From the NCBI GenBank assembly GCA_001574975.1, contig KQ965789.1:172788-236787 (forward strand): a stretch of 64,000 nucleotides of DNA, in the 5' to 3' direction. The stretch comes from Gonapodya prolifera JEL478 (Eukaryota; Monoblepharomycota; Monoblepharidomycetes; Monoblepharidales; Gonapodyaceae). The translations under genes were made by a program, and so were the position numbers. The notes beneath the pieces were generated by a model. The model did no database searches. It saw only the letters and a list, made by a program, of their open reading frames with translations, and was not told where the DNA came from. This document shows positions 1 to 11,876 of the stretch, in pieces (the stretch's first letter is position 1; every line of letters begins with the position of its first letter).

Positions 1-2479
1 GAGTTTGTTGTTCTATTTACTAAATCATAACCCCTCCAGGTTGGAAATAACAGTTGAGTCCACAGATGACGCATTCCCTGTTTCAGCTGACGTCACGCCA
101 CTACCACCATGTGACATAGTTCCAGTGTTCTTCATCCAAGACGGTATCAAATTTCCCGATCTCGTCCATGCATTGAAGCCCGAGCCAAAACTTGAAATGC
201 CACAGGCTTCATCTGCCCATGATAACTTCTGGGACTTCATTTCCAACACCCCAGGTGAGATGCATTTCAGACTGGGCCACAGTGTATGAAGGATAAATCT
301 GAAAGTTGTTATTGCCAGAGTCTTTGAATATGGCTATGTGGATTCTGAGTGACCGAACCATTCCACGAAACTTTCGTGCGATGCAGGTTCGTGATCGTTC
401 GGTTTATCTCAATAGTACTTTTCTTGACGAATCTTTGACTGTTCAAGGGGTTCGGGGTCCACACCTTTATCTTACAGAACGCCGAGGGAAAGGAAACCTT
501 TGTGAAGTTCCATTGGACGCCATTGGGAGGTGCCTACTCGGTGAGAGCTGGCTGCACATCCTTGCCCTCTTCGCTTCCACTGACATATCGTCGCTTCTCC
601 AGAACAATTTCGACGAAGCTCAGAAGTTGGCTGGAAAGGATCCCGATTACTTCCGCCGAGATCTTTACGAAAGTATCGCCAGGGGCGATTTCCCGGAATG
701 GGAGCTCGGCATACAGACTGTGCCTATCGAAGACGAGCATAAGTTCGACTTTGATCTTTTGGACTCGACAAAGGTTCGTCGAGTGGTTTGGTTTCCAGAA
801 ACAATTTGGAACACTGAGCTGTGTATCAAAGATCATTCCAGAGAGCTTGGTCCCCATTCAAAAGATAGGAAGAATGATACTCAGCAAGTGAGTCCTGTTC
901 GATTCTCAGAATCCCCGTGTCGGAAATGACAGCTTCACCCATTATCGCAGGGTCCCCGACGAGTTCTTCACCCAAGTCGAGCAATCCGCCTTCGCTGTCT
1001 CCCGTGTGATTCCCGGCATAACGTTCAGCAACGACCCACTCCTGCAATCGCGCATCTTTTCGTACCACGACACGCAACTGCACAGACTCGGTCCCAACTT
1101 CCACTTGCTCCCGACGAACTGCCCGGCACTTGCCGCCGTGGCGAACAACCAGCGAGACGGACCCATGCAGACCGTGATTCATCCGTCGAATGTCAACTAT
1201 GCTCCCAACTCGTTAGCTGGAAATAACCCAAAGCCCTTGTCGGTGGCCAAAGGTGCATATGCGCATTCTGTCGCGACGCCTGCAACAGGTGGGAAAGCTA
1301 GCGGGCGAAAGATTCAGGACAGACCGAGCGAGAAGTTTGGAGAGCATGTCCTGCAGGCTCAGCTTTTCTATAACTCGCAGAGTCCGGCGGAGAGGCAGCA
1401 TATGATCTCAGGTGAGCTAATTGACGAAGTGTTTTGGAGTTGATGAATTTGACTAATCAGAGCTTGTTCCTTAGCGGCATGGTTTGAGCTTGGAAAGTGT
1501 ACCGACACTGAAGTTCGCAAGCGAATGGTACAGCGCTTCAACATGGTGGACAATGGGTTCGCCAGAGAGGTCGCGAGGTGAGATATTCCTCCTCCTCAAT
1601 TTATGATGCTGTTGCTAACGACCTCCACGCGACAGGGGAATCGGTGTTTCTCCTCCGCAGCCTGCGAACACAAACGACGGTCGCTCAACCTCGGGTATCT
1701 CACTTGACGAATACTTGCCATCGTCAGCAAGCGGGAGGAAAGTTGCAATCCTCGCAATGGACGGCGTGGACGTCGAGAGCGTTTCGGCGATCAAGGCCAC
1801 GTTGGCGGGGAAAGGGGTCACATTTGACGTCGTGTCGTCGGTGAGCGGATATTCATTATAGTTTCGTAAGGATCGTCCAACGAGTCAAACCATTTGCAGT
1901 CCCTTACGGCCCTGAGCGGATCAGACGCGGCAACGAAGCTCCCTGTGGACAAGACATTCCTCACTGCACACAGCACCATTTACGACGGTCTTCTTATCCC
2001 AGGTGGTGCGCAGTCGGCAACGCTCCTCCAGAAAGAAGGGCTCGCGATCCACTTCGTCAACGAAGCGTTCAAGCACTGCAAGCCGATCGCGGCGGTCGGG
2101 TCGGGAGTCGACGTCATTTCGGCGACCAATCTTCCGGTGGTGGGTATGAAAAACACAGGTTCGACTTTAAGTAAAGAGGCCGCGAACGACAATGGTGAGA
2201 CCATCACAGAGAAAGGTGAGAGAACTTGTTTCCTGATTTCAATGTGGGACTACGTCGTTTGATATGATGAAATCCTCGCCAGCTGCTCACTTCGCCAAAG
2301 ATAAAATGACGACGGTGCTTGCCTCCATCACGCCTTCGGCCGTGACGGATTCTATGGGGCTTTCCGTGAATGCAAAGGACGGCAAGGAAGCTGCAACAGA
2401 CGTGGCGGAGAGGCTTGCGGAAATGCTCAAGAAGCACAGGTTCTGGGCGAGGGAGTTGGATCCTAGGGTTCCAGCATGA
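1..2479 (+). CDS. Large-subunit catalase with C-terminal DJ-1/PfpI-like domain (5' end outside window)
   Basis: Breaks down hydrogen peroxide with heme. The 5' part, including the catalytic His, lies before the window. Visible catalase blocks are the [14 protein letters not shown] stretch, [48 protein letters not shown], the proximal heme-ligand region RIFSYHDTQ, and NNQRDG. After the core (about nt 1640-2479) comes a flavodoxin-like domain with [16 protein letters not shown] and AVGSGVDVI, which marks the large (about 80 kDa) clade. At least nine short introns are needed, for example 386-439, 533-602, 773-827, 889-950, 1412-1474 and 2216-2269. Exon 40-52 may be only 13 nt. The gene ends at TGA 2477-2479. 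Catalase identity is certain; exact splice sites are by eye. Confidence 0.93.
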
Positions 2480-2593
2480 TTGCAAACGCGCAAAATAGAT
2501 TTCAATGTGGAAATGTACAAAAAATCTGCAATTCAAACTTTTCTATTTCGTCAAGAGTGGAATTTGATGGCGAGGATGAATAGTGTACTCACC

Positions 2594-3468
2594 TCATGCT
2601 ACTAAACCCTCCTGAGCGACCATTTCGTCCGCGAGTTCCTCCCTAGAAATGTACGCCGGCTGGAGGAAGTTATAGTCCCCAACTTCGACGCCGTTACCGT
2701 CGCAGTCAAAGAAGAACACCCTGAACGAGTGCGAGTTGAACCATCACCGGGAGTCACCGCAAAATGCGAGTCTTTCACGCACTGTTTAAAAGTCCTCCCA
2801 GGCCGGGCCTGCAAGGTCGTTTTGATTCCAAGCTCCTCGAGTCTCTGCCGTGCCAGGTCGACGTTGTCGGTGCGAAGGGCAATGTGGTGAGACCTACTGA
2901 CAAGGTCGGTGCGGTCGGGAAAGCCGTTTTCGATTCCCTCCGAGGGTTTGAAGTTGTGCGGAGACTCGGGAAGGAGCTCAGTAGCGTTGGGAAGTTTTTC
3001 GAGAATGTGGAGGAGGATGGATCCTGGAGGTGGGGTTCCGACCGTATCGTCCGACCATTCACCAAAGTAGCCATAAGGAAGGCAGAGCCATGAGCCGCGA
3101 AAGTTGAAAAGAGGTCGCTCGCAGGGTTCTTGAAGAGAAGAAGTTTTACCACAGGTCCAAAATTCCGACAGGCACGACGAAATACTCACTGAATCCAAGC
3201 ACGCGCTGGTACCAGGCAGTCAGGCGGCGCACGTTTGTGGTCTGGTGGAACGAAGAACCGTGATTGGTCAACACGATCGCAGCAGCACGGAAACCCCGCG
3301 CTTTCTCCAGAGATTCGGATAACAAACCTCGCGAGAGATGTGGTTCAACGAGTGAACGGGAATCTCGCCAAAGCTGGATGTCTCGTTGGTCATCGCGGAA
3401 AAGTGACCGAACTGCTCGACCGCAGTTCGAAGGGTGCATTGTGACTCCAAGCCAAGAAAATCACCCAA
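2594..3468 (-). CDS. Glyoxalase/VOC-fold protein, copy 1
   Basis: A vicinal-oxygen-chelate (glyoxalase/bleomycin-resistance/dioxygenase) protein of unknown substrate. It starts MGDFLGLESQ at 3468 and, through short introns, gives NHGSSFHQTTNV followed by WYQRVLGF, then GSWLCLPYGYFGEW, HHIALRTDNVDLARQRLEELGI and a C-terminal metal-site-like block FFDCDGNGVEVGDYNFLQP. It ends EEGLVA-type (EGLVA, stop at 2594-2596). The second H/E metal ligands of a VOC module (HHIALR and the Glu in GNGVEVGD) are present. It is closely related to the next gene upstream (3514-4396) in motif order and spacing, so the pair is a tandem duplication. The specific reaction cannot be named from sequence. Confidence 0.8.
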
Positions 3469-3513
3469 TTTATATACAAAGCGATGGCTAACTAATGAAA
3501 TCTTGAAGGCAAT

Positions 3514-4396
3514 CTAGCGTCCTTTCAGGCCTTCTTGTTGGTCGAGCAGTACTTCCAGTTGGGCAGCGGGAATGATTGGTGGCTGGAGCTCCAAGAACTC
3601 TCCAATCTCCACTCCATTTCCATCGGGATCAAAGAAAGACACCCTCGAAAACCGAGATGTCACAAAAGAATCCTTGGGAATGCAAACTCAGTATTTGACT
3701 CACTGTCGCACCCCGGTGCCCACACAGTCGTAGTAAAGAACATGATTCCCTTCTCGTCCAGCTTCCGCATGACATAATCCATCTCAAGAGTGCGTAAGGC
3801 GACGTGGTGGCCCCTCGAAATCATCTGTGGAACTTCGGGAAACGCCGATGGGAAGCTCTGGTCGTGGTTGTTGGGCGACTAGGGGGCGAGTGCGGAGGGA
3901 CTGGGCCGGCGTTGAATCACATGGAGAAGTATTGCGCCTTTATTCGTGGAGTGTGAGTGAGTCTGTCGGAACCGGTTTTCCACAGAATGTCCACCCCTCA
4001 CCTGGGGGCGGTGCCAACAGCTCCTGCGGCGTCGCGTCCTCTTTATATGTCAGGTATCCCGTTGGAAGGCAGAGCCATGAGCCTTTGAAGGCCAATGGCG
4101 CATGGTAGACCGGGCGGAATCCAAGCACATCGCAGTAGAAAGCCAATATTCTAAGCACGTTGGTGGTCTGGAGGCAGAGAATGACCCCAGATTGGACAAT
4201 CGGCCTCGGCCGCCAATTGCGTACTCTCTCTAGTACGTACCTCGTAGGCGTAGTGGTTGATAGGGTGGATTTTCAACAGACCCTTTCCATCACCACCACG
4301 TTCCACCGGCTCGGTGAGCTTGTACCATTTTTCTTCCCCGAACGCAAACTCGTCTCCCTTCTGAGCCAATTGTGCCAAATCGCCCGACGGAGCCAT
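3514..4396 (-). CDS. Glyoxalase/VOC-fold protein, copy 2
   Basis: Tandem paralogue of the gene just downstream. It starts MAPSGDLAQLAQKGDEFAF at 4396. An exon with KIHPINHYAYEV supplies the first VOC metal His. A join across a roughly 60-70 nt intron leads to TTNVLRILAFYCDVLGF, then GSWLCLPTGYLTY, HHVALRTLEMDYVMRKLDEKG, and the closing block FFDPDGNGVEIGEFLELQPP with the metal Glu. It stops at TAG 3514-3516. The two-module beta-alpha-beta-beta-beta layout fits VOC proteins of about 180 residues. The substrate is unknown; methylglyoxal, ring-cleavage or fosfomycin-type chemistry are all possible in this fold. Confidence 0.8.
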
Positions 4397-4604
4397 CGTG
4401 GACTGGTCGTGTTGGAGGACTGCTCCAGTTCAATTTTATCGCCGAAGGATTTGTGAAACCCTTCTCAGCCTGAAATAGACCAACTCTATAACGCTATGGT
4501 ACACTCTACACATATAATCCAACATAGAATAAATAGGGCGCCACCGGCTTCCGTAGCCACCCCACCGGTGCATTCCTCCTTCTTGTTCTCGACCCACTTC
4601 CGCC

Positions 4605-6240
4605 TCATATGCGGCGCTGTCCCTCGCAACTCCTTCCTAACTCCTCCGTCCTCACCGCTCCGACTTCCACCGTATCGCCCCGCGTAGCAATCCCCGCTTC
4701 GATCTCCCGCAAGATCTCATCATGGTACTCCCACTGCCGCCCACCCATAACATGCCGCGCGCGCCCTGCTCCGTGCTTTTGCGCGTCACGTTGCTCGAGG
4801 TCGTGGCATACCGAGGTTTGGGGACACGTGATGGTTCCGCGAAGAACGTGTACGGTGAGCGAGGCCTGTACTTCGAACAGAGCGAAGGGAATGACTCGAA
4901 GAGGAAGGCCGATCAAGCTCAGAGTGGGATTCTGGGGATAGATGCACTGGAAAGACAAGTGTAGGCGTGGTGGGCGAATTGGAGAGAGTGCTGGGGAACC
5001 AGAACTCACCTGTTTCCACAGCCCTGATACTTGCATCCCTTTAGAGTCATCTATAAGGGAGCGGCATTCGGCGCCCAACGGCGACGTAAACCCTTCATAT
5101 AATAATGGGCCGTCCCGGAGGAAGGGCTACCAAAGATGGAAGTTAACAGTCCCCGATGGCAAGTCATCGACAATCCCAATGCACTCATGAATTCGTACAA
5201 GAATTCCGTCGCAATCATCACAACATCCACTTCAAATGGCTCGCTCCCTTCACAGACCACTTGATCCTTCGAATCGTTCAACCTCTCCTACCACTTCGGC
5301 TCCTGGAGCGTCGGGGTGTGACTCTGACCCAATAGGGGTACCTGCAGCCTCTCTGGTAGCTTTCGTCAAGGAAAGAAAAACTCGTTTGGCAGAGGGTACA
5401 AGTAACCGCGCGATGTCCACTGCTGAAGCTCCAGATCCTACGACGATAACTTTATGGCCAGAATACGATGTTTAGCTTACAATTGACACCGCGAAGGGCT
5501 GGAGTGGTCCTCACTTTATTGGAAAACTCCTGCGGATCCCGGAAAGAGTGCGAATGCACCAATCGTCCCGTGAAGCTGGCCAAACCAGGAAATGCAGGTA
5601 TGTAGTCCGCATAGTAGTGACCTAAGGAGCGCTAAGTATTCCACTCGAGCCCTTAACTCTGTCGTGTGTAGATTGATTCACCATTGCAGCAAACCACAGC
5701 GTCGTACTTATGCACCTGTCTCTCCGGCACGTCTCCAGTCTATACAACTCTATCGTTGAGCCAGCGCACTCGCTCAGCGACGACCTCCCATTCACCTGTT
5801 GCGCCGACGTCTTGCCCCGATTGTAGTTCTATCCACTTGATGCTCACGACTTTCCACCCCACCCGCACCAACCCTGCAACGTCAAAATGCCTCGCATATG
5901 ATCTGATATAGTTCAGAACGGACGTGTGAGGCGGGAAGGCGCCATCGCATTCCTCAGAAGGTGGGAATGGGAAGTCTTAGAACTCCATGAGAATATCGAC
6001 AAATGCTGATGGTATTCTCCTTACTGATGTTGCTGTAAGTAACGGTGAGGAATGCAGGATCGACCAGAGCGAAAATCCGTGCTACCAACGTGAAAGTCCT
6101 TATCCTCGTCGAGGACGGCTCCTCCCGCGTATTCTATATCCACCCAGACAACATGCGGACCAGACGAAAGGGACAGGGGGCCTTCGATTTCACCAAAGCA
6201 GTTGGTGACACATACTGGTCCAATTTCTCGGCTTAAGTGC
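4605..6240 (-). pseudogene. Flavin-containing monooxygenase (FMO-like), decayed
   Basis: C-terminal two thirds are clearly FMO-like: PSAFVDILMEF then DFPFPPSE; YIRSYARHFDV; YDAVVCCNG; FPGLASFTGRLVHSHSFRDP; the NADPH-binding Rossmann motif VVVGSGASAVDIA; and the tail IYPQNPTLSLIGLPLRVIPF with RHVMGGRQWEYHDEI. Such enzymes oxygenate soft nucleophiles with FAD and NADPH. An in-frame TAA at 5977-5979 interrupts the conserved F-x-DFPFP motif, and no N-terminal FAD motif GxGxxG could be found upstream (6240-6500), where the frames look eroded. I therefore call it a host pseudogene. An assembly error or a missed intron are alternatives. Confidence 0.62.
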
Positions 6241-7063
6241 TGGATGATCGAAGTCAATCCTGGTTCAACGAACTCAAGACGACCAGGGCACCCTGTGACC
6301 CGAATAAGCTCTTTAGGGCATTGAGTGTACAGGAAACTTGGTGGACAACCCTTCGCCAAAGGATGAATACCTTCCTAACAGTATTGGAGGCAGCCGTCAC
6401 AAACGCAAGGGGTCGCGAAATCTGGTACCTCACCAGTGTTGCTGGAGGTCTCATTACTTGTTACACTTCCGAGCCGACGGATAAAGAAATATGGGAAGAG
6501 AGAGAGAACTAGCTTTCCTTTCTTCGTGTTGAAAGTAATGGTATGGCAAGGCTTGTCCTTTTTTATTCTTTATTTTTATTGTGTACATCCTCATTCTCCA
6601 CACATATCATTTCAACCTGTCTTTCATTTTTCCTCGCGTTTCCCTTCCCATTTAACATCTGTTCACCACTCCATTGGAGCGAAGTGGCCATGGAAGCTTC
6701 CAGGCACCGTGGTTCTTTGAGTTAAGGGTGTCATTTACTTTACCACGAACATCAGAAAGCGCATGCGTGGGGGACCATGGAGGAATGATACTTGGATGAA
6801 CGGGTGCGTCTTTGCTCTGAGTTCCTGGACCGGAAGCACTTCGTCTACTCAGTCTCATAAATACACTGAAGTCTATCTACATTCCCTGTTTTCGGCGTAT
6901 TTTTTCCATTTTTCGACACTGCCTCCAATGTTACATAATCGTGCGATGTTCGTGGAAGTTGACAGGTGTCTATGTTGCTCACATTTTCTGTCCATGATCT
7001 CCTCTTGCACTTCGACAACTGGAGCATGAGTATGAACCATCGATACCAGCTCCTGGAACCACA
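6241..7063. other. Intergenic, no gene recognised
   Basis: About 0.8 kb between the decayed monooxygenase and the 3' end of the LRR gene. It holds T-rich stretches around 6555-6670 and 6885-6910. Short open frames here have no recognisable motifs. The upstream part may contain the eroded N-terminus of the monooxygenase. Confidence 0.4.
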
Positions 7064-9577
7064 TCACCCATAACTCCTTTTCCCACTGACCCTACTTCCA
7101 CCGCTCCCACCACTTCCCTCACTCCTTCCACTCCCTCCGCTCGACGCGCCACTCTCCCGTCCTTTCCCCCTCTTTCCACGAGCTTGTCCTCTAGATCCGG
7201 AGGTGCCGTTGCCGGCCTCTTTGACGCGAGCAACAAGCTCCAAGTACTGCTTTCGAACACGGCTGAGCTCCTCTTCGAGGTCTTCGGGGTTGTCTTCGTT
7301 CTCGGGCTGTTTCGTGACATTTGTGCTAGAGATGGGTGTGGAAACCAACGTGTCGGACGACGACGCATTTGACTGCACCATACTGAAAGACGAAGCGGGT
7401 TGTAGTGCGGGACGGTCCGCTATTGCGGTAGCCTGGATCCTCGACCAAGAGAACGTATCGGGTTCATTTTCAAACCACTGCTTGGGACTGTGTGTTTCGT
7501 CCATGCCCTGTCCCATCTCCGCGACTTCAAGCGTTGCAACCTCAATAAGAGCTGCTTCGCCTTCCCTTCTTCCGATTCGCGTTCCTGTCAGGTTCAGCCA
7601 CCTGAGTCTGTCCGGCGGGCGAGTAAACGTCAATGGCGGCGCGAGGGAAGCGCAGTCGGAGCAGTCAAGGACTTCAAGGAACACAGGGAGGTTCGGAAGG
7701 CGGGATAAGTTGTGATTGCTGGAGAGATTGAGATGCCGGAGAGACGCAAGGCCGTCTAGACCCGGAAGTGTCTCGAAGCGGTTGTGGTGTGCGCGCAGCT
7801 CCGCAAGGTGAGGTAACCGAGCGACACCCGGCGGTAGCTCGACGAGTTCGTTTCGTGATACGTCCAAATACTCCAAGGCGGGCAGGGACGTCTCCGAGAT
7901 GGAGTCCGGAAGTGATGTGAGGGAGTTCGAGGAAACGTCGAGCCGGGTCAGTGCCTTGAGAGGGCGAAGGAAGAGGGCTCGTGGGATCTCAGTGAGGTTG
8001 TTTTTGAAAAGGAGGAGCCGGCGAAGGGTCAGGTAGAAGGGCGGCGGTGTTTGCGGAAGGTTTGAAATGCGATTCGAGCGAAGGCTGGGGAGGAGGTTTT
8101 CGTTGCGTTTTAGTATCTACGGTGGTAGCAAAGCGCAACAGCAATCGACTCACTCCAAGACCTCGCACTTTCGGAGAGTACTCCACAGCTCCTCGGGCAC
8201 CTCCTCCACACAATTGAAGCTGATATCCAACCAAGTGAGTTTCGGCGCGATCCGGGCCATTTCTTTCGCGGGCAGCTCTCGAAGCTGATTGTTCGAAAAG
8301 TATAAACGCTCCAACGCGGGCGAAGAGTGACTCGGCGGCCGAGCGGATGCCAGTGCTTCGCGTGCCAGAATCTTCCGCCATAGGTGCGACTGTTTCCCGT
8401 GGCTTAGGTCGAGCGAGCGGCTTGGGAGGGGGAGCAAGGTGATCGAAGGTGTCTCGCGGGTGGGGGATTTTTCATACCGTGGGATACTGGAGGCTGGGCG
8501 CTCGTCGGTGAGGGCGGGTTTCGTTGGAGATTTTGGTGGCAAGCTGGTGTCAGAATACGGAGAGACGATCGGCGTAAACGCGAGGGGTGCTGGAGAATCT
8601 TTTCGGGATTCTCTGGATGCTAGGTGTACTCGGGATCCGGAATTGAGTTCTTGGTCGGTGGAGCGTAGAGCGGTGGGGGTGGATCGAGGATTCGGGACTT
8701 CTTCATTCTGCATTATAACTGCCCCAGACGGAGAGCTCGGCTCTACTCGAGTCGCTTTCGGTGGGCTTTTCGGAGGTAGAAGCGAGAAAATAGGTCCGGT
8801 GCCGGGCTCTGGTGTACTTCGTTGAAGTTTTGGTTTCGGGACTGGTGCTGGTGTCACCGTCCTTCTGGTGGCGATAGGATCCATGAGCGCCTTCCGAATT
8901 TCGGATATATCCCTTGGTGCGTTATGGTTGTCAGGTGGCTGTGATCCTGACCGAGGGGTTGGCGTGGTGCGTTGTGTTGATTGACTTAGTGTTCGTGATT
9001 GTCGGTCCACGGTGGACGAGGACGAAGCGCGGTGTAAGACTGGGCGCGTTATGACGTTTTCAGAGGTACAACTTGAATTCTCGAAGCGCGGAAGCGACGA
9101 AGGTCGCTGGACCGAACTTCTGCCTGCTTGGAGATGTCGAAGTTCCCCAGGAACAAACGCGGACCGAGGTCTTGAATCCACCAAAGCTGCCGTCACTCCA
9201 GCATCTCCGTCACTTTCAGAGCCTCTTCTTTGAGGCGGAACAGGTGTTGCAGCGCCCTTCACGTGATTCCGCGTGGAGGCCCTTCGTTCGACTCTGTTCT
9301 CCCTTCCCTGCGCTTCCCCGGCGCCATCTGCGCCTTCCACCCCGGCCTTTCCAGAATTCGCTTCACACTCAACGTCCCACTCCGCGAGTCTTCGAAGGTT
9401 TCCGCGCGACTGGCGTTTCACCAGCTTTGTTGTGAGGTCACCAAAGTCAACATCCCATGCCAAGGATTGCTCCTCCTGAAACGGGTCCTCCACAAAAGCA
9501 GACACCAGAGCACCAGTAGAAGCTGGACGTGGCGGCGGTGTTGGTCGGAGCGGGCGGGGTGGCGGGCGTGGGGGCAT
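7064..9577 (-). CDS. Leucine-rich repeat protein with long disordered N-terminus
   Basis: Two open blocks joined by an intron near 8110-8150 give a protein of roughly 820-830 residues. Residues 1-30 are Pro/Arg rich (MPPRPPPRPLRPTPPPRP). Residues about 30-390 are low-complexity, rich in Ser, Pro and Arg, with a WDVDFGDL motif near residue 42. From about residue 400 come LRRs of the 22-24-residue type: LERLYFSNNQLRELP, LTWLDISFNCVEEVPEELW, then after the intron LRRLLLFKNNLTEIP, LTRLDVSSNSLTSLP, LEYLDVSRNELVELP, LRHLNLSSNHNLSRLP. The tail contains a short coiled coil (EELSRVRKQYLELVARVKEAG) and a Gly/Ser/Arg-rich end. It is probably a scaffold for protein binding; a SIN- or Sog2-like role is conceivable but not shown. 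Confidence 0.85.
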
Positions 9578-9808
9578 TGAAAAGTCAGAGCGTTGTGAAC
9601 CACGCTAGACTATCAGTTTGTTACTACACAAAATATAGTAATCGTTTTATGCGTAGTGGATAATTATAAGGGCAGATGCGGGTGTGAGGAAGCTCAATAA
9701 TAGAGGTGAGATCCGAGACCAAGATGTTATCAGTTGGTCGAGACAACATGGGTATGTGATCACATGTCCCAACCATCGATCGTTCTCGTTTTGGGGAACT
9801 CCGCACGT

Positions 9809-10562
9809 TTATAGTTCTATTTGAAAAGCACTAGATGATTTCACAGCTGAAAATGGTGGTTGTACATTTATTGTCCCTGGTAGCCAAAGGACTTCTCTGA
9901 TTGGGCAAGGATCATACCCATTTTGAACTACATTGGCGACAGCTCCCTCGCAGTCACTCCCGCTGCAAAACTGAACGCCATGACCTTCTGCTGGGCAGCT
10001 GGCCTGATTGCAGTAGTAACCACATATCGTGTTCTCTACAATTTGTTGCGGGCAGGACCGAGTCAAGGAAAGCACGTAAAATTTGAGGACACATGAAGAA
10101 ACGACACAAAGCCATCATAACACAACTCACGGTAAGCGTAAGTAAACATACACCGGCTGCACAAGGCATTCTTCAAGCCTGCCTTGTCGAGTCCGCGGGC
10201 TCCATAGTTGTAACAGCGGCACGTAAAATCTTGTGCGTCGCACAGCCCGGAAGCTTCTGTCCGCTCTGAAAGTTGGACTAGTAAACGTTATACCGCGAGC
10301 AGCCATGCCCGGCGCAGAATTAAGAATTAAGCTGAATGAACACCGACATCGTAGCATCGCGGGGAGGCGTTATGTAGAGCCAGAAGAGAGTAAGGAATAC
10401 GTGTCGACGTCAGTGTGAAGACGCATCAAAGTCCAACAGTGAGTGCAACAAAGCGTCAGATTTGGCCGAGGTGACAAAACCAGAACTAGGTAACGGCACA
10501 AAAACGTTACCGAGCATCACGAGTCCCACGAGGAGTAAAGCGACAGCGTGTCTTGCTTTCAT
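9809..10562 (-). CDS. Small secreted cysteine-rich protein
   Basis: The first exon encodes a signal-peptide-like start, MKARHAVALLLVGLVMLG. Later exons carry SGLCDAQDFTCRCYNYGARG with ALCSR, and CPQQIVENTICGYYCNQ, SCPAEGHGVQFCSGSDCEG and YDPCP, ending FQIEL at 9809. The even spread of Cys suggests disulfide-bonded extracellular folding, broadly like fungal CFEM-type or effector-like small secreted proteins. It is not confidently assignable to a named family. A related exon is found at about 16.9-17.1 kb. Exon boundaries (at least three introns of 50-110 nt) are inferred from frame shifts between Cys-rich blocks. Function unknown. Confidence 0.6.
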
Positions 10563-11876
10563 GGTGGAGCGCAGGCTGAGCGGGACTTGGAATGTCAGGT
10601 GTCAGTCCAGTCCCCCATTTTGGCAGATGCCATTTTATTATTCGTCCCCTTATTGTCCGATTCGATCAAAACAGGTTTACCTGACGTTTAGGTACGACCA
10701 GGTTTCCGAAAAGGGAGGTTCCGCCCGCTCCTCAGTGCAATGGAGTGACCTGTTGGTCACCAGAGAGTTCTTTGGTAGTAAGCCATCAGGCTATTTTGTC
10801 CCCTGTGAGGTGAATGAGGGAAGTGCGTCTTGTGTGGTGAGGCACCTCGTCAATTGTAGGCATGAAATATCAGTGGAATGCCGAACAGGTTTGCGGTACC
10901 GCCAATGCTTCCGCTGCATGATTGTGGTAGTGCTCAATCAAAAAACATGAAACGGCGGATTGATTTCGGAATGGTGTTCACACTCGGCACGCCGGAGACC
11001 ACAAAAGTAAAACTACAGCAGCCAGTATTCCCAGCTGATCTCAGCCTAGTACCGATTGGGCTGTCACGGGCTTCGCTGAGCTGATCGGACGGGATCCGGG
11101 ACTTTTCTGTATATATGGCCGTAGCTGTTCCATTTTTTTTTTTTTTTGATATTAGGTACATTGGGCATTTTTCTACATGAACGAATATGCATCCATGGAA
11201 CGGGACTATGAGCTGTCTATCATTTACAGAAACGGTCTAAATGAATTGAATTAGAGGAGAAGGGATCCAAAGGGTGAAGGGCACTCACTGTTGCAGACAG
11301 ATATTGCCTGGGAACCTAACGCATCCTCCAACCTCCAGCGAAACTAAATGTGCTCTTTTAGTTCCACTTTCTGAATGCTCGTCGGCCTGTCCAGTTACCT
11401 ACCGTTCTCACGAAAAGGGCTCGAGTGCCGCTCAAGTCATGGGCCGTCCACATTTCCCGATTCTTTTGCCACATAGCGCTGCATAACCGTTGAGTCCTCG
11501 GGAATTTTTTATCAGGAGCCTCATTGTTGGCGGCCATGGCAGGTCAGAACTTGAAGTTGATCCGTCTGACCAACTGATCCAGAACATTGAAGTCAAATCA
11601 CGATACCTTTACCTTTCGTCACATCTGCTATTTTTTTGAAGTATGATTCTGCCACTTCTAGCAGTCGACGGGCTCATACTCTCTGTTGAGAGTTTTTGAG
11701 ATCGTCCACTCCAATATTGATTCAAACCGTTTTCGCTTCCAGTGCTCACGATATTCTATTCCACAAAGTCTAATACGAAGACATACAAATACATGCAACT
11801 CCGAAATGCACGGATGAATGCGACATTACACCCCGTTTTTCCTTCCCCCCCATGAGACTGTGGCCAGACCAGCACC
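10563..11876. other. Intergenic, 1.3 kb, no gene recognised
   Basis: Lies between the start of the Cys-rich gene and the 3' end of the hemerythrin gene. It contains a homopolymer T tract of about 17 nt at 11132-11148. Open frames here (for example 10462-10950) overlap the Cys-rich gene or lack motifs. No RNA gene was seen. Confidence 0.5.
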
